Assembly: GCA_016710935.1 (NCBI GenBank)
Contig: JADJTY010000003.1
Coordinates: 124,001 to 188,000 of the forward strand
Length of the DNA: 64,000 nt
Reading direction: 5' to 3'
Source: Chitinophagaceae bacterium
GTDB taxonomy: Bacteria > Bacteroidota > Bacteroidia > Chitinophagales > Chitinophagaceae
Part shown: positions 17,378 to 26,306 of the stretch, one piece after another
Position numbering within the stretch: position 1 is the stretch's first letter
How the letters are laid out: each line of letters opens with the position of its first letter
The notes under the pieces: model-generated
What the model was told of the DNA's origin: nothing
The model's database searches: none
The model's input: the letters and a program-made list of their open reading frames with translations, nothing else
Program-made: the position numbers and the translations under genes

Positions 17378-17431
17378 AATTACCAAAGCCGGAAAAAAAA
17401 CTAAAAACGCAAAACCCATAACCCAAAAAAA

Positions 17432-18121
17432 ATGTCTCAATCAATAGTTGAATTAAAAAATGTAAATATTTACCAGGGCAGCAGCCTTATTTTAAGTGAT
17501 GTAAACATTTCGGTAGATAAAGGTGAATTTGTTTACCTGGTTGGAAAAACAGGAACGGGTAAAAGCAGTTTGCTTAAAACCATGTATGGCGATCTGTTGT
17601 TGACCGAAGGAGAGGGATGGGTTGCAGGACATGATCTGAAAATACTAACGTGGAAAACGGTTCCTTTCTTAAGGCGCAACCTGGGCGTGGTCTTCCAGGA
17701 TTTTCAGTTGCTCACAGACAGGAATGTGAATGAGAATATGAAATTTGTTTTAAAAGCCACCGGCTGGAAAGATGAAAAACTGATGGATGAAAAGATCGCT
17801 GATGTACTCGAAAAAGTGGGACTGAAGACCAAGGGTTTTAAAATGCCCTTTGAACTTAGTGGCGGTGAGCAGCAGCGTATGGATATTGCCCGTGCCTTAT
17901 TGAATTCGCCAAAACTGATACTGGCTGATGAACCAACAGGAAATCTTGATCCTGAAACCAGCGATGAAATCATGCAGTTGCTCTTTAATATCTGCAGGGA
18001 TTATAACACCACCATCATCATGGCTACACACGATTACCTGGTGATAAAAAAATTTCCGGCACGTACCATTAAAACAGAAGCAGGAAAGGTTTGGGATAAT
18101 GCTACTGTAGAAATGTCATAA
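17432..18121 (+). CDS. ftsE: Cell division ATP-binding protein FtsE
   Basis: ABC-type ATPase that with FtsX regulates cell-wall hydrolases at the division site. The 229 residues have Walker A GKTGTGKSS, the Q-loop VVFQDFQLL, the signature LSGGEQQRM, Walker B LILADEPTGNLDP and the switch histidine in ATHDY. The IVELKNVNIYQG start and the FQDF motif fit FtsE better than other small ABC ATPases. No ftsX lies beside it in this window. Its 3' end overlaps the converging glycosyltransferase gene by 20 bases. Confidence 0.85.
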   Translation: MSQSIVELKNVNIYQGSSLILSDVNISVDKGEFVYLVGKTGTGKSSLLKTMYGDLLLTEGEGWVAGHDLKILTWKTVPFLRRNLGVVFQDFQLLTDRNVNENMKFVLKATGWKDEKLMDEKIADVLEKVGLKTKGFKMPFELSGGEQQRMDIARALLNSPKLILADEPTGNLDPETSDEIMQLLFNICRDYNTTIIMATHDYLVIKKFPARTIKTEAGKVWDNATVEMS

Positions 18122-19226
18122 GTTGCCTGGCATTGGCTTCATTATTATAGATCGTTTGCAGTAACACCTGCCGCTGCTGTACTTCCTGCTCAGTAAAGGG
18201 TTGTGTATACAGTTCTTCAATTTGCCTGCTGAAAGATGCTGCATCCCGGGCAAGGTGACAAAAAGATTCCAGCCCCGATCCTTCAACACCGGCCTTATTT
18301 ACCAGGCAGTGCCTGCCATTAAAGATGGCATTTAATAATTTTAATTTGATGCCGGTATTATTTAACGAAGGCAGCACATGCACATGTGCTTTAGCGATAA
18401 TATCCTGCATTTCTTTATCACTGGGATTGGCAACAATGCAGGTGTGCTGGTGCAGGTGAGCAAGATCTTCAAGTTTTTTTGAAGGGTTTTTTCCGGCAAT
18501 AACAAAGGGGATCTGTACTTTACTAAAAACATGTTGCAATAACCAGGTTGCGGCTTTTTCATTTTCATTGATGGCTAAATTACCATGGTACAGGCAAAAA
18601 TTACCCTTACCTTCTTTGCCGGTTGCTGAAGTATAGGGCAAAAAAACAGGCAGGTAATGGATATCCGCTGCTTTAAATTCCTGTTGATATAATGCCACAT
18701 CCTGTTTACTTACAGCTAAAAAAGTAGCCTTGCCGGCAATGGATCTTTCGTATTTCTTCAACAGCCGGCTTTCGTACAGGTAGTATATTTTTTTAAATAT
18801 ATCGCCTTCATGCTTTGCCAGTTGTTTGTAGTAGGTAAACTCCGCATTGTGCAGGCGAACTATAACTTTCCTGTTATTAAGCTGGCCGGTCTTTAAATAA
18901 TAGGTACAATGTATACCTTCCAGCAAAACCGGGTAATTGTCTTTTTGTAAATTGGATATTAATGCTTGATTAACCCTGCTGTTCACAATTAAGGGTGTGC
19001 TTAAAGAAAAGCTGCTGCTGTTGCTTTTACGTTGATAGTAATTTACCGTTTCGCAATATTTATTTAATTCATCCTGTGGCTCACGACCTTTTGTAAAACA
19101 ATGCAGGTGAATTTTTACACCCAGTTTGTGCAGTGACTGTAGTTTATAAAACAGATCAACCACCCCGCCATAATCAGCAGGATAGGGTACATCAAGCGTT
19201 ACAATATGCAAATGGTTTTCGTTCAT
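18102..19226 (-). CDS. Glycosyltransferase (GT-B fold, family 4-like)
   Basis: A 374-residue cytoplasmic sugar transferase. The start MNENHLHIVTLDVPYPADYG is chosen at 19226 because the open frame to 19277 adds only a hydrophobic stretch unlike the family. The N-terminal half has IVTLDVPYPADYGGVVDLFYKL. The C-terminal half has NFCLYHGNLAINENEKAATWLL, FVIAGKNPSKKLEDLA and HVLPSLNNTGIKLKLLNAI, the nucleotide-sugar binding region. It is the last gene of a three-gene minus-strand operon. Donor and acceptor are unknown. Confidence 0.8.
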   Translation of the reverse strand: MNENHLHIVTLDVPYPADYGGVVDLFYKLQSLHKLGVKIHLHCFTKGREPQDELNKYCETVNYYQRKSNSSSFSLSTPLIVNSRVNQALISNLQKDNYPVLLEGIHCTYYLKTGQLNNRKVIVRLHNAEFTYYKQLAKHEGDIFKKIYYLYESRLLKKYERSIAGKATFLAVSKQDVALYQQEFKAADIHYLPVFLPYTSATGKEGKGNFCLYHGNLAINENEKAATWLLQHVFSKVQIPFVIAGKNPSKKLEDLAHLHQHTCIVANPSDKEMQDIIAKAHVHVLPSLNNTGIKLKLLNAIFNGRHCLVNKAGVEGSGLESFCHLARDAASFSRQIEELYTQPFTEQEVQQRQVLLQTIYNNEANARQLMTFLQ

Positions 19227-19283
19227 ATTTTTATTAAACGCTGAGAAGAGGAGAAAAAGGAAGTACTGCAGCATCACGCTGCG

Positions 19284-20399
19284 TTAACTCAATTCCTCAT
19301 TTTCTTTGCGATTAAAGATGTCTTTATAAAACTGAATTAATTTTATTTCTTCCTGCTGCCAGTTTAATGTTAGCCTCAGTTTTAAACAATTTTGCTGCAA
19401 TTCAGCATACACAACCTCATTTTCAAGTAAATTGTTCAGTTGGGCGGTAATATTTGTTGCGCTGATATCATCAATAAGTACAGCAACAGGTAAATCTTTG
19501 TTTATTTCTTTATAAACCGGGTAGTTCACACAAAGCTGCGGAATGCCGGCATGCAGGTAATCAAAAAAGCGGTTGGCAAGTGAATAGTAGTTGCTTAATC
19601 CTTTATCATCAAACAGGGTTATGCCGATATATGCCTGTTGGGTAATGGCCGTTAATTCATCCGGTTTTATTTTGCCTTTGAAAATCACTTTATCCTGTAA
19701 GTTATTTACTGCAACCAATTGTTTCGCCTGTTCCATAAAATTGCCATCACCGCAAATGATCAGTTTGCAATTGATATTTTTAAATGCGGGTATCAGTGTT
19801 TCAAAACTCCGGCCTTCATTAACGGCACCCTGGTACAGCATGAACTTTTCTTTCTTTTCAGCAGGAACAATTTCTTTCAACAGTGCAATGTTCCTGATCA
19901 CGGCATAATGAACACCATACATTTTTTTAAACTCATCTGCAATGGGTTGGTTTACGGTATAACCAGCCCTGAATTTGGGTACTGTAAAGCCTTCCACCTT
20001 TTTCCAGATCTTATAAATCCCCCGCCGGGTAACGATCTCCTTCATTTCGCAAAACAGTTCATGCGCATCATACACCCGTTTAGTTTTTTTTATTGTAGAG
20101 ATGAAATAGCAGGGGAGGATCGTATCGAGATCAATAGCTCCAATACAATCCATCTTTTTAAACAGCAGATAGAAAAATAGACGGATACTATATTCAGCAT
20201 AAAATAATTTACCTTTTTCAAACAGGCAGTTAATTCTTTTTTGTTTGAAGGGTTGTGTTGAAAGCGGTATGGAGGATCTTAGCTCCCTGCCAACTAACGT
20301 AACGTCATATCCGGCATTGGCCAGTGAGGTGCAAATGCGTATCATGCGCTGATCGTAGCTTAGATCTGTAGTTACAGTGAATATGATGGTTGTATTCAC
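19284..20399 (-). CDS. Glycosyltransferase (GT-B fold), GTG start
   Basis: The 371-residue protein starts at a GTG (20399) whose bases overlap the stop of the upstream oxidoreductase (GTGA, 20396-20399), a classic coupled arrangement. It reads MNTTIIFTVTTDLSYDQRMIR, then VYDAHELFCEMKEI in the acceptor half. In the donor half are FMLYQGAVNEGRSFETLIPAF, LIICGDGNFMEQAKQL and YSLANRFFDYLHAGIPQLCV. A group 1 (GT4-type) transferase is the best call. It probably acts on a cell-surface glycan together with its neighbours. Confidence 0.82.
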   Translation of the reverse strand: MNTTIIFTVTTDLSYDQRMIRICTSLANAGYDVTLVGRELRSSIPLSTQPFKQKRINCLFEKGKLFYAEYSIRLFFYLLFKKMDCIGAIDLDTILPCYFISTIKKTKRVYDAHELFCEMKEIVTRRGIYKIWKKVEGFTVPKFRAGYTVNQPIADEFKKMYGVHYAVIRNIALLKEIVPAEKKEKFMLYQGAVNEGRSFETLIPAFKNINCKLIICGDGNFMEQAKQLVAVNNLQDKVIFKGKIKPDELTAITQQAYIGITLFDDKGLSNYYSLANRFFDYLHAGIPQLCVNYPVYKEINKDLPVAVLIDDISATNITAQLNNLLENEVVYAELQQNCLKLRLTLNWQQEEIKLIQFYKDIFNRKENEELS

Positions 20400-21388
20400 A
20401 GGGTGTTGTAAATTTTTTCAATAATTTCCACGGTCTTCAAACCTTCTTCCGCACTTGCAAATTCATGTGTATCGTCGGACAAAGCTATTACCAGGTTTTC
20501 ATACACTTTATCATGATTGCTCATACTGCCACTATAAAATCCATAACCATTGGCAGGATTACCTGTTGGTAAATCGGTTTTTTCAATACCGGCAACATTA
20601 CAATATTCAAGCTCATTCAGGTACTGTCCTCCAATTTTTACCGTACCCTTTTCTGCAAAAACAGTAAAAGAGCCCTCCATATTATTTTCAAAACTATTTA
20701 CGGTATAGTTTAAAGAACCAATGGCACCACTTTGCATCTCAAAAGCTACAATGCCACTATCTTCAAATGCAATTGCCGGATGGGCAAAATTCTGGCTGAT
20801 TGATTGAACAGCGGCTACATCGCCTAAAAGCCAGTACAGTAGGTCGATAAAATGGCTGAATTGTGTAAAGAGTGTTCCTCCATCTAAATCTTTACTGCCC
20901 CTCCAATCGGTATAATAAGCTTCGGGCCGGTTCCAAAAGCAATTTATCTGAAAACTGTAGATCTTACCGAGTTTTCCGTTTACAAGCAGGTCTTTTAAAA
21001 AAGCTACAGGCGGGTTATATCGGTTTTGCTTAACCACAAATAGTTTTTTTACGGATCTTTCAGCAGCCGCTATCATCTTTTTTCCATCTTCAGCAGCTAT
21101 ACAAAGTGGTTTTTCGCATAAAATATGATGGCCGGCTTCCAGCGCTTTAATGGATTGGGAGGCATGCAATCCATTGGGTGTACATATGGCGATAAGGTCA
21201 ACACCCGTTTCCAATTGCAACATCGCTTCAATATCGTAGTAGGCTTTAGCACCGAACAACGCAGCCATTTCATCTGCCTTTTCGGGTATCGTATCACAAA
21301 CTGCCACCAGGCTCCCGTGTTTAATCATTTGCTCAGCATGGCGCTTTGCAATCCTTCCACATCCAATTATGGCAAACGATAGCTTCAT
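20396..21388 (-). CDS. Gfo/Idh/MocA family oxidoreductase
   Basis: NAD(P)-dependent sugar dehydrogenase fold, 330 residues from the ATG at 21388 (MKLSFAIIGCGRIAKRHAEQM); an ATG three codons upstream is less typical. The Rossmann motif GCGRIAKRHAE, the ICTPNGLHASQSIKALEAGHHILCEKPLC block with the conserved EKP lysine, and WRGSKDLDGGTLFTQFSHFIDLLYWLLG are all present. Similar enzymes (WbpB/WlbA type) modify UDP-sugars for surface polysaccharides, which suits the two following glycosyltransferases. The exact substrate is unknown. Confidence 0.88.
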   Translation of the reverse strand: MKLSFAIIGCGRIAKRHAEQMIKHGSLVAVCDTIPEKADEMAALFGAKAYYDIEAMLQLETGVDLIAICTPNGLHASQSIKALEAGHHILCEKPLCIAAEDGKKMIAAAERSVKKLFVVKQNRYNPPVAFLKDLLVNGKLGKIYSFQINCFWNRPEAYYTDWRGSKDLDGGTLFTQFSHFIDLLYWLLGDVAAVQSISQNFAHPAIAFEDSGIVAFEMQSGAIGSLNYTVNSFENNMEGSFTVFAEKGTVKIGGQYLNELEYCNVAGIEKTDLPTGNPANGYGFYSGSMSNHDKVYENLVIALSDDTHEFASAEEGLKTVEIIEKIYNTL

Positions 21389-21446
21389 ATATGGCAATAT
21401 TCAAAAAAAATCCTTAATTCACCGCTTAAAAACCAATATTTCTATG

Positions 21447-21454
21447 TACTTTTG
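21447..21454 (+). promoter_or_regulatory. -7 promoter box of rpsO
   Basis: TACTTTTG matches TAnnTTTG. The rpsO start is at 21504, leaving a leader of about 45 bases in which S15 autoregulation could act. No clear -33 box was found. Confidence 0.55.
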
Positions 21455-21503
21455 CAACCAATTTAAAAAGAAACATAACAAAGACGTTATTAAAAAAACA
21501 AAG

Positions 21504-21776
21504 ATGCCGTATTTAACAATCGAAAAAAAAGCAGACATTTTCACCACTTTTGGAGCAAAAGCTACCAACACAGGGTCTATTGAAGGCCAGATCGCTCTAT
21601 TGACAGAGCGTATCAACCACATTTCAAACCACCTAAAAACCAACAAAAAGGATTTCTCTTCACAAAGAGGCCTGATGATGATGGTAGGACAGCGTAAGCG
21701 CTTACTAACCTATCTCAGTAAGCATGATCTATCAGGTTACAGGGCCTTAATTGAGAAATTAGGTTTACGTAAATAA
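21504..21776 (+). CDS. rpsO: 30S ribosomal protein S15
   Basis: Small-subunit protein that binds 16S rRNA early in assembly. The 90 residues match S15 along their length: TNTGSIEGQIALLTERINHISNHL, KKDFSSQRGLMMMVGQRKRLLTYL and YRALIEKLGLRK. The frame is open upstream to 21369, but MPYLTIEKK is the normal N-terminus and the promoter box lies between. A terminator separates it from pnp; the rpsO-pnp order is widespread in bacteria. Confidence 0.96.
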   Translation: MPYLTIEKKADIFTTFGAKATNTGSIEGQIALLTERINHISNHLKTNKKDFSSQRGLMMMVGQRKRLLTYLSKHDLSGYRALIEKLGLRK

Positions 21777-21799
21777 ACTATACAACATGTAAATAATTT

Positions 21800-21840
21800 A
21801 ATTCCCAACTCTTTTTTTCAGTTGGGAATTATTCTTTTTA
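21800..21840 (+). terminator. Terminator after rpsO
   Basis: AATTCCCAACT (21800-21810) and AGTTGGGAATT (21820-21830) form a perfect 11-bp stem over a T-rich loop, followed by a T-rich tail. Confidence 0.8.
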
Positions 21841-21909
21841 CAGCATTTAATCACCGGGCTTGCGGTTCAGGTAAATCTACAATCGTCAATCCCAAATCCA
21901 AATCGAAAC

Positions 21910-24042
21910 ATGTCGTTATTAAACCCAAAATCAATAAAATTTGATATAGGTGGTGGCCGTGAGGTAACCATCGAAACAGGTAAAATGGCCCGCCAGGCCG
22001 ATGGTGCAGTTACCGTTCGCCAGGGCAATTGTATTTTACTGGCAACTGTTGTTGCTAACAAAGAACCTAAACCCGGACAGGGATTTTTTCCTTTATCAGT
22101 AGATTACCAGGAAAAATTTGGTTCTGCAGGCCGCATACCCGGTTCTTTCTTTAAAAGAGAAGCCCGCCTGAATGATTACGAAATTCTTACCTCAAGATTA
22201 ATAGACAGGGCTTTACGTCCTTTATTTCCAGAAGATTATTTGTGCGAAGTACAGGTGCTGGTATCACTTATTTCATCTGATGATGAGGTAATGCCCGATT
22301 CACTGGCTTGTTTGGCTGCATCTGCTGCATTAGCAGTTTCAGATATTCCCATCCAGGAGATCATTTCAGAAGTTCGTGTGGGAAGGATCAATGGCGAATT
22401 GATCATCAATCCAACCCGTAGCCAACTGGCAGTTTCTGATTACGAATTCCTGATTGCTGCAACCGATAAGAACATTATGATGGTTGAAGGTGAAAGTAAT
22501 GAATGCCAGGAAGAAGACCTGATCAAAGCTATAGAAGCTGGTCATGAGGCAATAAAATTACAGGTTAAAGCACAGGAACAATTACGGGACCTGGTTGGAA
22601 GTAATACCAAAAGAGATTACACCAAACCTTACCGCAATGAAGAACTGAACGCAAAGATCACTGAATTTGCGAAAGATAAAATGCATGCTATTTCAGCTTC
22701 AGCATCTGCCAAGCACGAAAGAAGTGATGCTTATAAAGCTTTACACCAGGAAGTAGTTGATTTTTTAGGTACTGAATTACCTGATGAAGACAAGGCATTG
22801 ATCGGTCATTACACAGGCGAATTACAATATTATGTAGTACGTGATATGGTTCTTAACAGCAGAAAGCGTTTGGATGGCCGTGGTACCGAAGATATCCGCC
22901 AGCTGGAAATGGAGATCGATAATTTACCAACTCCGCACGGGTCAGCTTTGTTTACACGTGGTGAAACCCAATCACTTACAACCGTTACTTTAGGAACTCC
23001 GTTAGATGAATTGCTGGTAGAAAGTGCCAACAAATCTGATTATACAAACTTCTTTTTGCACTATAATTTTCCACCATTTTCAACCGGCGAGGTTAAAATG
23101 ATGAGAGGCGTGGGTCGCAGGGAAGTTGGTCATGGTAATTTAGCCATGCGTTCTTTAAAGAAAATGATGCCGGGCACAGATTATCCTTATACCGTAAGGG
23201 TGGTAAGTGATATCCTGGAAAGTAATGGTTCATCTTCTATGGCAACTGTTTGTGCCGGTTCACTGGCATTAATGGATGCAGGTGTACCCTTAAAAAAGCA
23301 CGTAAGTGGTGTAGCCATGGGTTTAATTAAGAAGGGTGATGATTTTGCGATCTTAACCGATATCCTGGGTGATGAAGATCATTTAGGTGATATGGATTTT
23401 AAAGTTACCGGTACCCGTGATGGTATTTGCGGTGTGCAGATGGATATTAAGGTTGATGGGTTAAGCATGGACGTTATGCGCCAGGCTTTGGCACAGGCTA
23501 AAAAAGGACGTATGCACATTCTGGAAGCCATGTATGCCTGTACTCCGGCTGCAAGGGAAGAAGTTAAACCACATGCTCCACGCATGGTGAAGATCATTAT
23601 TGATAAAGAATACATTGGTGCGGTGATAGGGCCCGGTGGTAAAGTGATTCAGGAAATTCAGCGTGAGACCGGTGCTACCATTAATATTGAGGAAGTTGAC
23701 AACAGGGGTGAAGTAAGTATTTTCTCTAAAGAAAAAGCCAGCCTGGAAAGAGCATTGGCATGGATCAATGGCCTGGTAGCAGTACCGGTTGTTGGCGATA
23801 CCTACGAGGGAACCGTGAAGAGCATTAAGGAATTTGGTGCATTCGTAGAGTTCTTACCAAAGAAAGAAGGTTTATTGCACATCAGTGAAATTAGCTGGAA
23901 GCGTTTGGAAACCATGGATGGTATTTTTAAAGAAGGCGATAAAGTGAAAGTTAAACTGCTGGATGTTGACCAGAAAACAGGCAAGTTTAAATTAAGTCGC
24001 AAAGCTTTGTTACCAAAGCCAGAAGCTCAACCTAAGCCTTAA
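21910..24042 (+). CDS. pnp: Polyribonucleotide nucleotidyltransferase (PNPase)
   Basis: Phosphorolytic 3'-5' exoribonuclease of mRNA decay, working as a cytoplasmic trimer. The 710 residues hold two RNase PH domains. The first has FFPLSVDYQEKF, GRIPGSFFKRE and RLIDRALRPLFP. The second has RLDGRGTEDIRQL, GSALFTRGETQSL and the catalytic-region ILGDEDHLGDMDFKVTGT. A KH domain (VGAVIGPGGKVIQEIQ type, about 575-630) and an S1 domain (GDTYEGTVKSIKEFGAFVEF) complete it. Length and all domains are normal. Confidence 0.97.
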   Translation: MSLLNPKSIKFDIGGGREVTIETGKMARQADGAVTVRQGNCILLATVVANKEPKPGQGFFPLSVDYQEKFGSAGRIPGSFFKREARLNDYEILTSRLIDRALRPLFPEDYLCEVQVLVSLISSDDEVMPDSLACLAASAALAVSDIPIQEIISEVRVGRINGELIINPTRSQLAVSDYEFLIAATDKNIMMVEGESNECQEEDLIKAIEAGHEAIKLQVKAQEQLRDLVGSNTKRDYTKPYRNEELNAKITEFAKDKMHAISASASAKHERSDAYKALHQEVVDFLGTELPDEDKALIGHYTGELQYYVVRDMVLNSRKRLDGRGTEDIRQLEMEIDNLPTPHGSALFTRGETQSLTTVTLGTPLDELLVESANKSDYTNFFLHYNFPPFSTGEVKMMRGVGRREVGHGNLAMRSLKKMMPGTDYPYTVRVVSDILESNGSSSMATVCAGSLALMDAGVPLKKHVSGVAMGLIKKGDDFAILTDILGDEDHLGDMDFKVTGTRDGICGVQMDIKVDGLSMDVMRQALAQAKKGRMHILEAMYACTPAAREEVKPHAPRMVKIIIDKEYIGAVIGPGGKVIQEIQRETGATINIEEVDNRGEVSIFSKEKASLERALAWINGLVAVPVVGDTYEGTVKSIKEFGAFVEFLPKKEGLLHISEISWKRLETMDGIFKEGDKVKVKLLDVDQKTGKFKLSRKALLPKPEAQPKP

Positions 24043-24061
24043 TTAATTTAAGCATAAAAGC

Positions 24062-24093
24062 AAAACCGGCAGTTTTTTACGCTGCCGGTTTTT
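24062..24093. terminator. Terminator after pnp, usable in both directions
   Basis: AAAACCGGCAG (24062-24072) pairs with CTGCCGGTTTT (24082-24092) with T and A runs on both sides. It serves pnp and the converging lipoprotein gene at 24103. Confidence 0.9.
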
Positions 24094-24102
24094 ATATAAA
24101 TA

Positions 24103-24507
24103 TTAGTTTACAGAAGTTGCACTAAAAACATAAACCTCAACATATCCGGTGGTAGGTGTAATGGGTACCTGGTTTTCAACACGTCTTTTTACCGATCCGG
24201 AAACGTTTACAGGAATTGAGGAACTGGTTGATTGCCCGGCAACCATTGCAGAATAGGCCGATTTATCGCAAAAGATACAACTGAATTTACGGTTACTGCC
24301 TAAATCAATAGAAACCTGCCATTCAGCCTGGGTAGGATTGTAAACAAGTATACCGGGTGTATTGGTTAAAGTTTCTAAAACAACTTTTGAATCACAACCG
24401 TAATCTGATTCAGCTTTCGTAGAAGTTTTTGTACAGGCGGCCATGCACATCAGTGTTAACGATGAAATTGCAAAAGCCCAATGTTTAGCGAAAGTGATTG
24501 TTTTCAT
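24103..24507 (-). CDS. Small lipoprotein of unknown function
   Basis: The 134 residues start MKTITFAKHWAFAISSLTL and have a lipobox ending at C25 (CMAAC). The mature part (about 110 residues) includes a possible CxxC pair in FSCIFCDKSAYS plus an earlier cysteine in DYGCDSK. It ends in a strand-rich stretch (TTGYVEVYVFSATSVN). Upstream ATGs in the frame (to 24570) are not part of the signal peptide. No family is recognised. It converges with pnp. Confidence 0.72.
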   Translation of the reverse strand: MKTITFAKHWAFAISSLTLMCMAACTKTSTKAESDYGCDSKVVLETLTNTPGILVYNPTQAEWQVSIDLGSNRKFSCIFCDKSAYSAMVAGQSTSSSIPVNVSGSVKRRVENQVPITPTTGYVEVYVFSATSVN

Positions 24508-24579
24508 AATTTTATGTTTTAAGTGTTTGATTTTAATGAATAGACAAAATATATATGTTAAAAGCTGCATATTATTGTA

Positions 24580-25404
24580 ATGAAAATTAAAAATTACATA
24601 AAACTGCTATTTTCTGATACTGAAGAGGTTCAAAATGAACAGCTTATTGCCTTATTGGCTGATATTGGTTATACAGGATTTGAAGAGCAGGGAAAAGTAT
24701 TGACGGCATTTATTGATGAAGAAAGCTTTAACGATGAAAAACTAAATTCAGTTTTGAGTATAATACCTGCTGTATATTCAAAATCAACAATTGAAGATGA
24801 AAACTGGAATGCTCAGTGGGAGCGTAGTTTTGAGCCCATTGTAGTACATGATTTTGTGGCAATCCGGGCAGCATTTCATCAGCCCATAAAAGATGTTAAG
24901 CATGAGATCATCATCACACCCAAAATGAGTTTTGGTACAGGCCATCATGCAACCACGTATATGATGATTAAACAGATGGAAGGAATGGATCTTGAAGGTA
25001 AAACTGTTGTTGATTTTGGAACGGGCACGGGTGTTTTAGCCATTCTGGCCGAAAAAATGGGAGCCCTTGCCATTGACGCCATTGATTACGACGAATGGAG
25101 TATTGAAAATGCGAACGAAAATGCAGCTACAAATAATTGCACCAGGATCAATCTTATTCAGGCAGACAAGATCAGCACTGCTGCTACTTATCAAATCATT
25201 CTGGCCAACAGTAACTTACATGTTATACTGGATAACCTCGCTTCTATAAAAGCTGTGAGTAAAAAAGGAACATTCATACTGCTAAGCGGCTTTATTAAAT
25301 CAGATGAACCGGCAATGGTAAAGGCATTAACCGAAAAAGGAATAGTTCTAATAAATACAATACAAAGAGACGGATGGATAAGTGTATTGGCTCTCGTAAA
25401 TTAG
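24580..25404 (+). CDS. prmA: Ribosomal protein L11 methyltransferase
   Basis: SAM-dependent enzyme that trimethylates ribosomal protein L11. The 274 residues begin with the short PrmA N-terminal domain (QLIALLADIGYTGFEEQGK). The linker ENWNAQWERSFEPIVV and PKMSFGTGHHATTYMMIKQ follow. The SAM motif TVVDFGTGTGVLAILAEKMGA and the motif ILANSNLHVILDN (usual form NILANVL) complete the core. The catalytic-domain motifs are present. Confidence 0.93.
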   Translation: MKIKNYIKLLFSDTEEVQNEQLIALLADIGYTGFEEQGKVLTAFIDEESFNDEKLNSVLSIIPAVYSKSTIEDENWNAQWERSFEPIVVHDFVAIRAAFHQPIKDVKHEIIITPKMSFGTGHHATTYMMIKQMEGMDLEGKTVVDFGTGTGVLAILAEKMGALAIDAIDYDEWSIENANENAATNNCTRINLIQADKISTAATYQIILANSNLHVILDNLASIKAVSKKGTFILLSGFIKSDEPAMVKALTEKGIVLINTIQRDGWISVLALVN

Positions 25405-25496
25405 CATTATATTTTATACTAATAAATGTAAGATTGTATAATTCCTACTTTATGCACAAATTTTGATCAACGAATTAAACAGACCCTTTTTTTCGT

Positions 25497-25504
25497 TACT
25501 TTTG
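25497..25504 (+). promoter_or_regulatory. -7 promoter box of plsY
   Basis: TACTTTTG matches TAnnTTTG and lies 29 bases before the plsY start at 25534. Confidence 0.5.
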
Positions 25505-25533
25505 TCCTCTTCAACTCAAGCTAAAGGAAACAG

Positions 25534-26187
25534 ATGAAAGAACTCGTTCTCATTATTATATCCTATTTAATTGGTTCCATTCCTACAGCACTGTTGGTTA
25601 GCAAACGTTTTTTTGGTATCGATATTCGTGATTATGGCAGCGGTAATATGGGCGCCACCAATACTTTCAGGGTGTTGGGTTCACGTTACGGCACCATTGT
25701 TATGGTAATAGATATTTTAAAAGGTTTATCAGCGGTAATGCTGTATAATTCTCTTCCTTTTTATATCACGCACGAACTGGAAAGGACCAACCTGATGCTG
25801 GGACTTGGAACAGCTGCAGTGATCGGGCATATTTTTCCGATCTTTGCAGGTTTTAAAGGAGGCAAAGGCGTTGCTACGCTATTAGGAATGGTACTGGCCA
25901 TTCAGCCAGTTGTTGCAGTAAGCTGTATCGGAATTTTTTTACTGGTACTTTATTTAACCAGGTATGTTTCATTAAGTTCTATTTTGGCTGCTTTATCACT
26001 ACCTATTTGTGTATTGTGGATCTGGAACGAGGATGAATTGATGTACCGCGTTTTTGCACTTCTTGTGGCAATATTGGTTGTAATCACACATCAAAAAAAT
26101 ATCGGCCGTATTTTGCGCGGGGTAGAAAGCAGGATACCCATATTAAAGCATCGGGATAAAAGAAAATCCAATCAAAATCCTGGTTAA
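25534..26187 (+). CDS. plsY: Glycerol-3-phosphate acyltransferase PlsY
   Basis: Inner-membrane enzyme that transfers acyl groups from acyl-phosphate to glycerol-3-phosphate, the first step of phospholipid synthesis. The 217 residues have about five membrane segments and the three PlsY motifs: GSGNMGATNTFRVLG, HIFPIFAGFKGGKGVAT and the later HQKNIGRILRGVE. Length and topology are normal. Confidence 0.95.
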   Translation: MKELVLIIISYLIGSIPTALLVSKRFFGIDIRDYGSGNMGATNTFRVLGSRYGTIVMVIDILKGLSAVMLYNSLPFYITHELERTNLMLGLGTAAVIGHIFPIFAGFKGGKGVATLLGMVLAIQPVVAVSCIGIFLLVLYLTRYVSLSSILAALSLPICVLWIWNEDELMYRVFALLVAILVVITHQKNIGRILRGVESRIPILKHRDKRKSNQNPG

Positions 26188-26306
26188 ATTAACATTTCAA
26201 CATCCTTATCAGGTTTAAATCAAACTTAAATTTTGTATTATTACTACAAAATACATTGTTGGTACGCCAATTGATTATACCTAATTAAATTAAAACTATA
26301 AGTAAA

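Larger units (their letters stand above)
17045..17431. other. Decayed intergenic region with palindromes and gene remnants
   Basis: No intact gene is seen in these 387 bases. On the minus strand, codons ending at 17094 read QVKEKNLSVEDLEMQLNQ, then a short lysine-rich end and a stop, like the tail of a lost coiled-coil protein. Just upstream of it is a partial CCTGTAGGCAGG element (17159-17170). On the plus strand, 17188-17377 looks like a broken small gene (listed separately). Palindromes sit at 17313-17330 and 17333-17347. The ftsE start at 17432 follows directly. Confidence 0.5.

Noticed and set aside
21369..21503. Longer S15 protein starting at 21369
   Set aside because: The S15 family starts at MPYLTIEKK, and the promoter box at 21447-21454 lies inside the proposed extension.
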